A stretch of 64,000 nucleotides of DNA from Skeletonema marinoi (Eukaryota; Bacillariophyta; Thalassiosirophyceae; Thalassiosirales; Thalassiosiraceae), in assembly GCA_030544225.1 (NCBI GenBank), contig CM060491.1, positions 2,779,001 through 2,843,000 on the forward strand, read 5' to 3'. Shown here one piece after another: positions 1 to 9,006 of this stretch. A program made the position numbers and the translations under genes. Position 1 is the first letter of the stretch. The number at the start of each line of letters is the position of its first letter. The notes below the pieces were generated by a model that searched no databases, was not told the DNA's origin, and saw only the letters and a program-made list of their open reading frames with translations.

Positions 1-887
1 TACTAACACGCTTCAAGAAACTGCGTGTATTAGAACTCAACGATGCACCATTAAATGGACGGTATGCGTTCCTCTTCAAATTGCCGTTGCTTCAGAAGCT
101 TACCATTGTTTCAATGGATTGTTTCAAGTGGGACGTGTTCATGTTATCTGGATTGCTTTCTCTCAGAGAATTGCACTGCGAGGGTAGTTGTGTAGAAGGT
201 AACATTAAGGATTTGAGGGCATTGAAAGATACTCTGGAAAAGCTGAACATGCACAATTGCCTTGGCATTGAGGGCGACTTTATGACTCTGTCCGACTTTC
301 GACGTTTGAAGACGTTGGATCTTGGCGGTGCAAGTGGTATCATTGGAGACGTAAGGGAGATTCTCACAGATGATTTCCAGGCATTGGAAGAACTCCATCT
401 CCCAAACAGTGTCGTAGGAGGCAAGGATCATCAATTTCAGCTCATTTCCGAAGTGGCAGATGTAATGTTAGCACTTCATCGGCTTCAGCAGCGCATCCCA
501 ACTATCTCTAGAGATTGTTATTGGGAGCTCGCAGCGGCTTCTCCAGAATGGTATGATTTCGACGAGTATGATCAATATCCTGCACCTCCATTCATCATCA
601 GCTTTGTTCAAGCGGGCCCAAGAGTTGGATGGAGGTGGTTGAGTCCTTCTCGCCCTAGGATTAGGTTTAACAGGGCAAGGATGAGAGTCGATACACAATC
701 GGACAGAGGTGGCTCCTGCGAGGTCAACTGGCTAGACAAAGAGCCAGTTAGAAGGAGCAGTGGCTATACGACTTATATTCAAGAGGTGCAAAGTATTGAG
801 AAAGAAATTGACTTCTACAAAGGTTATTACCGACCACCTACAGCGGATGAGTACAAACAGCTTTGCAAGGAAGCAAATACTGATTAG
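1..887 (+). CDS. F-box/LRR family protein, 5' end outside window
   Basis: This is the C-terminal part of a family with at least four other members in the window. The frame is open from base 3 and ends with TAG at 885-887. The visible part starts inside the leucine-rich repeats (APLNGRYAFLFKLPLLQKL) and continues through LKDTLEKLNM, DFMTLSDFRRLKTLDL and GDVREI. It ends in the family's C-terminal module: AGPRVGWRW, then CEVNWLDKEP, then YYRPPTADEY. Other members carry an N-terminal F-box-like segment, so this one probably did too. F-box proteins usually present substrates to SCF ubiquitin ligases; that role is inferred from the family. The first ATG is outside the window. Confidence 0.8.
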   Translation, partial: LTRFKKLRVLELNDAPLNGRYAFLFKLPLLQKLTIVSMDCFKWDVFMLSGLLSLRELHCEGSCVEGNIKDLRALKDTLEKLNMHNCLGIEGDFMTLSDFRRLKTLDLGGASGIIGDVREILTDDFQALEELHLPNSVVGGKDHQFQLISEVADVMLALHRLQQRIPTISRDCYWELAAASPEWYDFDEYDQYPAPPFIISFVQAGPRVGWRWLSPSRPRIRFNRARMRVDTQSDRGGSCEVNWLDKEPVRRSSGYTTYIQEVQSIEKEIDFYKGYYRPPTADEYKQLCKEANTD

Positions 888-952
888 ATTTAGATCGCAT
901 CAGCATCAGACATGTTAGAGAGAGTAACGTTATCATCTTGATGCACTCTCTT

Positions 953-2896
953 TTATTCTTCATCGTCACTAGCAGTAAACTTAGCACACTTTCTAGCCTG
1001 CCTAGAGTCGGACTCAAACATGATGTCATTATCAGACTCTTCTTCATCATTCTTTGTCGGTAATGATCTTCTTTTGTCTCGCTTTTGTTTCATCTTATTC
1101 AATTTCCCTTTTAGCCACGGATCCTCCCCAACATCATCCTCGTCTTCATCGCTATCACTTTCTTCGTCTTCTTCACTCTCACTAGCAGATGACCTACCAT
1201 AGTTATTGCTGTCATCCGATGAGCTATCATCATTTTCACTTCCTCTATTTTGCTCATTCCGTTGCTTTACACCTTCAATGAATTGATTAATTTCCTCTTC
1301 TTCCGACTCGTCCGGAGGGTCAAAGTATGGGTTCTCCCTCACCTCGTTCTCCTCTTCATCATTGTTATTATCATTGATGAACTTCGTCTCCTTCTCGATA
1401 TCGTCATCTTTCAAGTATGGCCCACTAACTTTCTCCCAAATCTGTTTTGCTCTATTTGGAAACGATGTGCAAAAATCAGACTGATTTGCAGCTGGCTTCT
1501 TGTCTTCATTGTCCCCTATGAGTCGAACAAGATTACGGAATAACTCGCTATTTTGACCATGCTCATCTCGCCAGTAGCTCCACATATCATTCTTATATGC
1601 ACGATTGGATCGCACAAAGTGCTGCAATAGACCGTCTGGAGACCTTATCATGAAACGCTTGAATAGGTCATTTTCTTCAAGCTGTCCTAGATCAACAGAA
1701 TGAGTATCTTGCAAGTGCATTCTTACACCTTTTACTTTGAGGAAACAGAATGTAGATGCAATGTTAGATCCAATATTCTCCAGTATAGTCATGGGATCAT
1801 CATCAAATGTAAAACAGTCCTCTTCGAATTCTTCATCCGAATTTTCATCATCATCATTATCTTCCCTCCTCCGCCCTTGCCTCCGACTAGCTTCGTTGTA
1901 GCAAATTGGACAGCAATACAAATCATGCTCTCCCAAGCCAAGCACAAACCGCTCGTAATGCCGGCGATAGTTCTTACTTTTCTCAATCTGCAAAGCTCCC
2001 CTGCCAAATCGACACGCTATCTGATCCTCCAAATCTGCAGACATGGGCGAGTCAAAATGAGGAGGTTGTAGGAAAGTGAGCTTCTGTCCAACTTTACGAT
2101 TTTCAAGTGCCATGCGATACAGTGTATCAAGAGCATAACAATAGCGATCACCGTCTGCATCAGTGTAGCATACATGAGGACTTCTTGATGGATACGGAAG
2201 ACGTTTTCTAGTGTGTGCATCTATCGTAGAGGAACATTGTATAGATGTCGTTTTCAATTTCGTGGGACTGAAAGACAAGTTTGGTTGAGACGAGGGTAAA
2301 GGTAAAGGAGGCAATTTTGCTTCGTGATGATTGTCGTTTTCATATTCACTGGCTGTGTCATTATCATCACTTTCCTCGTAGATAATCTTGCGTCGGGCCC
2401 CCTTCTTCTTCGCGACAACATGATCATTACCTGCACCGTCGTTACTCGACAGTTCCTGATTTGTTTCCCTTATCCTTTCTGTTGTTCTAGCATAACATAC
2501 GCGTCTTGGTCTCTGTGGAGAGGGTGTCACAGGCATCTTTTCTGCTCGAGAATTATCACCAACAGATTGATCACGATATGTGCCATCACTCATGTAACTG
2601 CCACCATCGTCAACAATAAATTCATCGTCACTATCAGGAATTTCTCGACGTCTCTTCCTCTTCAACTTCCGTTTTCGGCTCTTGGGCTTCTGAGCGCGCT
2701 TTAGCTCCTTTTGTTCTTTGTAATACGCCTTTGCAATCTTCAAAGAACCTTCATCTAAATTCGATTCAGGTTCCCAGGTGTTCTCTTCTTCTGAATGATC
2801 TTTCCATTTAATCAGGTACTCTTTGCGTCCATTATTGCGTCTGTATCCGACTATTGCCTCCACATTATATTCGTTGTCGTCTTCGGACGATGACAT
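953..2896 (-). CDS. Chromodomain protein with acidic C-terminus and Cys/His segment
   Basis: A single 647-residue open frame. Residues about 10-60 form a chromodomain (VEAIVGYR, then EYLIKWKDHSEEENTWEPE, then NLDE) of the HP1/Polycomb/CHD type, which in known proteins binds methylated histone lysines. A strongly basic stretch (KPKSRKRKLKRKRRR) follows and could be a nuclear localisation signal. Around residue 330 there is CCPICYNEA, and further on MHLQDTH, which together could bind zinc; this is not a recognised finger family. The last third is very acidic and Ser-rich (EEDEESDSDEDEDD). No chromo-shadow, SET or helicase domain is seen, so it is not a classic HP1, SUV39 or CHD protein. It diverges from the F-box gene at 3067, with about 170 bp between them. 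A chromatin-reader role is likely; the exact target is unknown. Confidence 0.85.
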   Translation of the reverse strand: MSSSEDDNEYNVEAIVGYRRNNGRKEYLIKWKDHSEEENTWEPESNLDEGSLKIAKAYYKEQKELKRAQKPKSRKRKLKRKRRREIPDSDDEFIVDDGGSYMSDGTYRDQSVGDNSRAEKMPVTPSPQRPRRVCYARTTERIRETNQELSSNDGAGNDHVVAKKKGARRKIIYEESDDNDTASEYENDNHHEAKLPPLPLPSSQPNLSFSPTKLKTTSIQCSSTIDAHTRKRLPYPSRSPHVCYTDADGDRYCYALDTLYRMALENRKVGQKLTFLQPPHFDSPMSADLEDQIACRFGRGALQIEKSKNYRRHYERFVLGLGEHDLYCCPICYNEASRRQGRRREDNDDDENSDEEFEEDCFTFDDDPMTILENIGSNIASTFCFLKVKGVRMHLQDTHSVDLGQLEENDLFKRFMIRSPDGLLQHFVRSNRAYKNDMWSYWRDEHGQNSELFRNLVRLIGDNEDKKPAANQSDFCTSFPNRAKQIWEKVSGPYLKDDDIEKETKFINDNNNDEEENEVRENPYFDPPDESEEEEINQFIEGVKQRNEQNRGSENDDSSSDDSNNYGRSSASESEEDEESDSDEDEDDVGEDPWLKGKLNKMKQKRDKRRSLPTKNDEEESDNDIMFESDSRQARKCAKFTASDDEE

Positions 2897-3066
2897 GTTT
2901 GTTTTGCAACTTCACGTTGTAGTGATAATAGATAGTGGTAGTGTTCTTTTTCTGAAGTGATGAAATAATTGTGCTTCCCCGCAAATCCTAATACCAATTC
3001 CTACGTTTCATTCAGACCTCCTTTTGTTTTGGTTGTTGCTCTGCATCGATAGGCCAGCTGAGAGCG

Positions 3067-4294
3067 GTGTATGATTACATGATTGCAATGGCGACCCGTC
3101 GTCCAAAGAAGAGGCGAAGGCTACGAGGAGGAAATTGTCTTAGCATGAATTTTCTCAGCAGCGACGTGCTAGCAAATATCTTCGGCTTCCTCCCACCTAA
3201 AGATATTATGCGTGCTCGTCTGAACAAAAAGATGAGAGAGGCAGGCAGCAAAGAAGACTATCGTTCCAATGACTGACTTTTTGGTTGATAGCGTGATCAA
3301 ATACGATGCAATGGCTGCCATGTCTACTGCGCTACCAAACCTCCAGCAGATTACGATTGCTCGTCTCGGTATTGGACATAAATACAGAGACGGAGAGGAT
3401 CCGGATGAAGAAATGGCCGCCTATGATAATAACCTGCGCAGTCTTGATATTGAAATATTATCCAGGTTCAGCAAGCTGCGTTGCCTAGAACTTTTTGGTG
3501 CGCCTTTGAATGGCAGATACCCGTTTCTGTTCAATTTTCCCCTCCTTGAAAAACTGAGGATACGTTCTTGCATCTATCTAAAATGGAATCTAGAAATGCT
3601 GGCCGGGTTACCTTTGTTGAAAGAATTGGACTGTTATGACAGTCAATCTTTGACTGGCACCATCAATAGTCTCAGAGTGCTTAAAGATACCCTTGAAAAG
3701 GTGACGATTTTCGATTGTCCTCACGTAGAGGGCAACATGATGGATTTGGCTGACTTTCCACGGCTGAAGGATTTGGATCTCTTTCGAAATGCCGTGACAG
3801 GTGATATTCGCGACATTGAGAAGCAGGATTTTCTACTTTTGGAAACACTTACCCTCCCATCTGGAGTCTACGGTGGAACGGGCTATGAGTTTCAGCGCAT
3901 TTCTGATGCGCCTGATGTCATAAGTACACTTTACTCCTTCAAAAAACAACGTCCAGCTCTATTGTTGAAAGATTGGTACAGTATGCTCTCGAGAGATTCT
4001 CCAGATTGGTACCCCTGTTCCATCGACGTCTACCAATCTACAGTCCCATTTGATGTTCATTTAGTTCAAGCGGGGTCACGTGTTGGATACAGATGGATCA
4101 CAACTTTTTGCAATCATCCATGCGAAGTGATTTGGCTCGACCCAGAGCCGCACAGAGAAAGTATTGAATATGAAAAATATATTGAAGAGTTACAACAGAT
4201 CGAACCACAGGTTGGAATCTACCAAGGATTTCAGCAGCCGCCTTCTGAAGAAGATCACAATCGTCTTTGGGCATCGGAAGGATACGTAGATTGA
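3067..4294 (+). CDS. F-box/LRR family protein with one internal frame break
   Basis: Two overlapping frames together cover the family's full length. The first (3067-3276) has the basic start (RRPKKRRRLRGG) and the F-box-like helix pair (LSSDVLANIFGFLPPKDIMRARL). The second (3269-4294) has the repeats and the C-terminal module (AGSRVGYRW, CEVIWLDPEP, FQQPPSEED). Read upstream of its ATG, the second frame gives AAKKTIVPMTDFLVDSV, which matches AAKKTIVPLTKFRV in the paralogue at 25528. Homology therefore crosses from one frame to the other at about 3230-3250, and a single-base shift is enough to explain it. It is either a recent pseudogene or a sequence error. The second half is the closest match to the remnant at 7985-8583. 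Confidence 0.75.
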
Positions 4295-4467
4295 ATGGAT
4301 TCGCTGTCTGAATTCTGACGAGACACAATAATTGTATGCGACTAGACGAAAGAAAGAGGCAGATATTATGGATTAGACGAAGCGAGTATATTTTTGCTTG
4401 CCTCCTCAATATTGAAGAACACAAATAGAAAGGAAATTGTCTGTAAGCGACACACTGAAAGAATAAG

Positions 4468-4761
4468 ATGAGCATTGGCCGCATCTTTGACAAGATATCG
4501 ATAGATGATAATATGAGAAAATACGGAAGATTATCCAGAGCCTCAGCCACCAACTCAGATGAAATACTACTTGCGGCTGCACCAAAGAGGTCAAGACAGC
4601 TGTCGAATTGCCCTACTTCGTGCACTCAGCAGCACCGACGAGTAGCTCGCAAATATCTTGGATTTCTCAACCTCCGCAACATTGCAAGAACAAGATCTTG
4701 CCAGGTAGGAGCGCATGAAAGAAAAACACATACATCGTCATCAACACGAAATAGGCTTTAG
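4468..4761 (+). pseudogene. Remnant of an F-box N-terminus
   Basis: A 97-codon frame whose second half (APKRSRQLSN, then RVARKYLGFLNLRNIARTRSCQ without its last residues) resembles the basic start and F-box helices of neighbours (PPRRSRRL and ARILGFLGYKDIIRSRICC). No leucine-rich repeats follow. A possible 5' splice site (CAGGTAGGA) comes right after the F-box helices, but no matching downstream exon is visible before the Lys-rich gene. The first half of the frame lies in the 3' flank of the preceding F-box gene, and that flank is also duplicated at 8580-8870. It is best read as a decayed family member; a short expressed protein cannot be excluded. Confidence 0.45.
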
Positions 4762-4897
4762 AATTCTCTTGCTTTTATTAGTATGTAATGACACTAGAAC
4801 ATGAGCATAGTGCCATAGTCCTTAACAGATCTCTCCCAAAGGAACAAAGAGCAATTCAATTACACATGCATATTTCCCTTTTCTTTTGTTCTCTCTT

Positions 4898-5427
4898 CTA
4901 AATCCAACGGAATCTCTTCGTTTCCTTCACCTTCAGCTCATCTTCATTCGAGCCACTATCATCTGCCTCAGGAGGTTCCATCCCCAGTTGCCTTACTTTC
5001 TTCTTCGACTTCTTCGACTTCTTCTTCTTCTTCTTTGATTTCTTCTCCTTCTTGCCGCCCTTTGTTAATTCTCTCTCTTCATCTGTTTCTCCATCTGCAA
5101 CTGTTGCTGTTGCACCGGTTGCTGTTACCAGTCCTGCCACCGTTTCATCTGCTGCTTTCGCATCCTCCATCGACCTCATTTGACGAATCATCTGAAAAGG
5201 AGCAGTTTCAGCAATCACCTTCTCCATCACCGTCAGGTTGGGCGGAGGATCATTATTCAAACCTTGCTTGCTTGAGATATGGGCAGATGCTACAACAACC
5301 TCCTCATTACCTGCTCCACTTTCACGCAACCCTTTCGCAGATGCTCCAGAGGCCAGCAATGCAGCCGTACCGACAGCAGCCTTGACGTTTTAGTCGCTCT
5401 TTTACTCTTGGGCTTTCCTTTCGCCAT
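4898..5427 (-). CDS. Lys-rich basic protein of unknown function, frame break near start
   Basis: The main frame (to about 5385) encodes some 155 residues. It has an Ala/Gly/Val-rich N-terminal part, the stretch LTVMEKVIAETAPFQMIRQMRS in the middle (likely helical), and a run of about 25 residues that are nearly all Lys with a few Ser. It ends in KETKRFRWI. The only good ATG (5427) opens a different frame, MAKGKPKSKRAT, which would join the main frame if the four-base T run (plus strand) at 5388-5391 were one base longer. That gives a natural basic start, so a homopolymer error or a recent indel is likely. No known domain is recognised; the Lys runs suggest a nucleolar or RNA-associated protein, which is a guess. 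Confidence 0.6.
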
Positions 5428-6314
5428 GGTGAAGACAAAAGTATGAGAAGGCTATCTGATCCCTTCGAACCTCATACAAACAACTAGCTTGTGCATGCAC
5501 AAAAATGAGAAGTCCGCTGAAAAGATCCAGTTTGCATGAGAGCAAAAGTCATATTGTATCAGACAGGTAATTCATATGAATATTGAGCAGATATTGAAGC
5601 CTTGACGAAGAGTGTGATCACAGTGAACGAAGCAAAAAGAAGACCTCCTCTAGACTATATGAAATTCTCATTACACTTGTGTTTCCGTATTTTCTTGTAG
5701 CAAAGATCTGCACCATCGGCAGTGGGCAAGAAAGCAAGTTCAATGCGATCAGGAATCAGATTGCTTCCGCATCGAATCCGTGCACTTCGTTTTGTGCATT
5801 TGGTCGCACCAGAAGAAAATGTGGGATCGAGCTGAAGAGGAAGCGAAGCCCAAAGCTAAAGCTAAAATGGGCCCAAAAGCTGAGATGTCCCGGCCTGCCT
5901 TCTGTTCCCTGCGAACGTCTCAGTAAGTGTGAGGCCACCACAACCTTGAGTGATTTCCCTTCATTCTGCTTGATAGCTCAACCGTTCACACCACGCACAC
6001 CAATGCTACTGGAAGCAACGACCTACGCCGGCCGGCCATTCAAGCCATGTCCACGCTGGTTTTGATTTATGACAGAGGATAAAATCACAGCACGATTTAG
6101 ACACATTACACATTCCAAACACGCCGACAGGGAGGATATATTTGCCCGCTAATATGATTACTGATTCCTACGTTCAAGTCAAGCACCATCCTCCCTTCCT
6201 TCCCTCCCAAGCGGCAAGAGGCAAGAGCCGCTCGCGGTGCCGAGAGACACACCAACACCCCGCTGGCCGACGCACTCCAGCTAACAAATAGCTAGATAAA
6301 AGAAGTAGATAACC
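5428..6314. other. Intergenic, no gene supported
   Basis: An 887-bp gap between the Lys-rich gene and the F-box/Cys-rich gene. The longest open frame (128 codons, from 5679) has no recognisable domain and an uneven composition, and I do not call it. Both flanking genes start here and diverge, so promoters for both should lie in this gap. I recognise no regulatory motif. Confidence 0.5.
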
Positions 6315-7940
6315 ATGTCGAAGCCGTCGCCAATTGAAAGCGTTCGATGCTGGATTACCGGCTACAGCCTTCCTTGGAATGATGACATAGAGTCTACATT
6401 GACAGGGATGGGTGTTGAATGTGTTGAACATCTAAAGCGTATTAGGAGGAATGAGTGGAGAGATTTGTTTAAATCGTCATCCCAATTCAATCGACGCGTT
6501 GCCACCCTGGTGTATGAGCAGCATATTTCAGGCGACTCTGACGAAGTTACATCACCCCTAAAGCGTCGGAAGGTATTGGCTACTGCCTCTCCTACTGCCG
6601 TCGTCGATGATAGCGACATAAAAATTTCAGATCTACCAGAATGGGCAATTAGAGAAATTATTGACTACATACCCAAAACATCGCGTGCCCTACTTGCGTT
6701 AGCGTTGACAACCGATTCAGCATCTTGGAGGGATGTTCATTGGAACAAGTCGGCACCAAAATCTATTTTGTCATGGTTCAAAAAGGGACCTGCGAAAAGC
6801 AAGAAGATGAAGAGACCATCTGCTATTACAAAGCTTATTCTTTCGCCAAAGAACGAGGACGAAGAAGATCTATGGGAGGAAATCAATTTTGGAGACAACG
6901 AATTGAACCCTTGTTTCGACTTAACAGATGATGATATTGCTGGAATGCTGGCATGTATTAACGCAGTGCAACAGCTCAAGAGGTTGTATCTCACCCGTTG
7001 CATTCACATCACAGGCCGCGCATTAGAGCCATTGCGTGGATCCGCTGTTCTTGAGCGTCTAGATCTCAGTCTAGCTAAGAGTCATGGACAAATAATCCAT
7101 TGTGAACTATTAGAGACGGACGTGATTCCCATTCTTGATAGTATTCTTGATAGAGAGAACCACTCATTGAAGCACCTGCAATTTCCTTACGGATGGAGGA
7201 AGGGCTGGTGCTTGACTGGCTACTTTGGTCGATTCCTGCAAAAATACAACGAGACAGAGTACCAACAAAGTATCCGTTGTCAGAACTGTAATACGAATTG
7301 TCGTGAACACTTGTCAATCTGCTGGGAAGAAGAAACAAAATATTTTGGGACGCAAGCCAACACCTGTTACGACTGTTTGAGTCATTATTGCTACAACTGC
7401 AAGGACGAAGACGGTCAATTCTACTTGAAGTTTTGCGATTTGTGTTATAAATTCCGCTGCAAATATTGTATGACCATGAAACCCTGTCATTCATGTCATC
7501 AGAGCGCTTTCATCGAAGACCTAGATACAGATTACTTGGAACGTAACATCGTTTCTTTCATATGCAATGGCTGCGAAGACGATTATCGGAAATGTAATGA
7601 GTGCGGGCACTTGTTCTGCGATAAATGTCTAGATCAAATGCAGTCTTGTGGGACTTGCCATAGGTCTGGTTGCGGAAGCTGCATGAACATGCTGTGTTGT
7701 GAGCACGAAAATTGTTTGACTCAAATGTGTATGCCTTGTCAAACTAGATTTGAAGGACTACTTATCCCCTTGGTCGAGTCTTGCCGTGGCTGCGAGAAAA
7801 ATCTATGCTTTGAGCACCGATTAGAGTCATGCGAACAGAATTGGGATACAAGTTGCCGAGAATGTGTGGTGATGATTGCACCTAGGCTGGCTAGAGGATA
7901 CAGACAATATTCAATTGATGGGCCACGTCCTTCTGCATGA
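6315..7940 (+). CDS. F-box-like protein with LRR and long Cys-rich zinc region
   Basis: A 541-residue intact frame starting at ATG 6315. Residues 1-55 form a small helical segment (WITGYSLPW, IESTLTGMGV, LKRIRRNEWRDLF) that looks like a SAM-type fold; this is tentative. An F-box-like segment follows at about 100-145 (ISDLPEWAIREIIDYIPKTS). About two leucine-rich repeats come at 205-260 (LKRLYLTRC, LERLDLS). Residues 310-515 contain many CxxC pairs (CQNCNTNC, CYDCLSHYCYNC, CDLCYKFRCKYC, CNECGHLFCDKC, CRGCEKNLC), enough for several zinc sites in a B-box/RING-like arrangement, though no standard RING spacing is obvious. It differs from the F-box/LRR family around it. A role in ubiquitin ligation is plausible but inferred. 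Confidence 0.8.
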   Translation: MSKPSPIESVRCWITGYSLPWNDDIESTLTGMGVECVEHLKRIRRNEWRDLFKSSSQFNRRVATLVYEQHISGDSDEVTSPLKRRKVLATASPTAVVDDSDIKISDLPEWAIREIIDYIPKTSRALLALALTTDSASWRDVHWNKSAPKSILSWFKKGPAKSKKMKRPSAITKLILSPKNEDEEDLWEEINFGDNELNPCFDLTDDDIAGMLACINAVQQLKRLYLTRCIHITGRALEPLRGSAVLERLDLSLAKSHGQIIHCELLETDVIPILDSILDRENHSLKHLQFPYGWRKGWCLTGYFGRFLQKYNETEYQQSIRCQNCNTNCREHLSICWEEETKYFGTQANTCYDCLSHYCYNCKDEDGQFYLKFCDLCYKFRCKYCMTMKPCHSCHQSAFIEDLDTDYLERNIVSFICNGCEDDYRKCNECGHLFCDKCLDQMQSCGTCHRSGCGSCMNMLCCEHENCLTQMCMPCQTRFEGLLIPLVESCRGCEKNLCFEHRLESCEQNWDTSCRECVVMIAPRLARGYRQYSIDGPRPSA

Positions 7941-7984
7941 GATTCAAGAGCTACACCTCAAGGTGAACGATCACGATCCGTCCG

Positions 7985-8583
7985 TCAAGGGTGATGATTT
8001 TCGATTGTCCAGACGTAGAGGGCAACATGATGGATCTGGCTGACTTTTCATGCTTGAAGGAGTTGGATCTCTTTCGTACTGCCGTGACAGGTGATATACG
8101 CGACATTGATAAGCAGGATTTTAGATTTTTGGAATCACTCACCCTCCCATCTGGCGTCCACGGTGGAACGGGCTATAAGTTTCAGCACATTTCTTATGCG
8201 CCTGATGTCATGAGTACACTTACTCCTTCAAAAAACAACGCCCGGCTCTACTGGGAAAATGGTGTGCAATACTCTCGAGAGATTCTCCAAATTGGTACGC
8301 TGGAGCAGGCACCTATGACGTCTACCAATCTACAGCCCCATTATGCATTCGCTTAGTTGAAGCGGGATCACATGTTGGATATAGATGGATATCAGAATAC
8401 AATCATCCATGCGAACTGATTTGGCTTGACCCAGAGCCGCACAGAGAAAGTATTGACTATGAAACACGCATCGAAGAATTTCAAGAGACTGAACTGCAGG
8501 TTAATATCCACAGCGAATGTCACCAGCCACCTACTGAAGAAGAGCACAATCTTCTTTGGGCATCGGAAGGATACCGATATTGA
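7985..8583 (+). pseudogene. 5'-truncated F-box/LRR copy
   Basis: About 45 bp after the stop of the preceding gene, homology to the F-box gene at 3269-4294 begins abruptly in mid-repeat (FDCPDVEGNMMDLADFSCLKELDL without its last residues). It continues through GDIRDIDKQDF and LPSGVHGGTGY to the C-terminal module. The frame is lost after about 8220 and the rest of the module is read in other frames (VEAGSHVGYRW, ELIWLDPEP). The 3' flank to about 8870 is also copied. With no F-box, no start and a broken frame this is a pseudogene, made by a segmental duplication of the 3' half of that gene. Confidence 0.75.
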
Positions 8584-9006
8584 ATGGATTCGATGTCTGA
8601 ATTCTTACGAGAATATGTGTATGCGACTCTAGAGGAAAGAAAGTTGCATGTATTGTGGATTAGACGAAGCGACGTTAAGTTGCTTGTCTTCTCAATCTTG
8701 AAGGACACAAATGGAAAGGAAATTGTATGTATGATACTTACCGAAAGAATGTGATCAGCATTTGAAGCATCTTTGACAAGATATCGATAGACCAAATAAT
8801 GCGGAAGATTATCCAGAGCCTCGGCCACCAATTCAGATAAGATACTTTCGACTTTGCAGCCTCCAGGGGGCACCCAAAGTGATTAATATGGTTTGATACT
8901 ACTCATTACAATGGCGAGAGTAATTTTAGTAGTGTGTTAGGTCGTCGTGCTTCGAGCAAGGGAACTATTTTGTAGCTTGGGCTTGGCTCTTGAGCATCCA
9001 CCTGTT

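Noticed and set aside
4098-4625. 175-codon minus-strand frame, with a relative at 8520-8873
   Set aside because: The similarity follows from the DNA duplication of the F-box 3' half and flank; both overlap F-box coding sequence on the other strand.
5440-5475. tRNA B-box-like ggttcgaa on the minus strand
   Set aside because: The flanking bases do not pair as a T-stem and no A-box or acceptor stem is found.
5679-6065. 128-codon plus-strand frame
   Set aside because: No domain, composition unlike neighbours, no convincing start context, and an antisense frame overlaps it.
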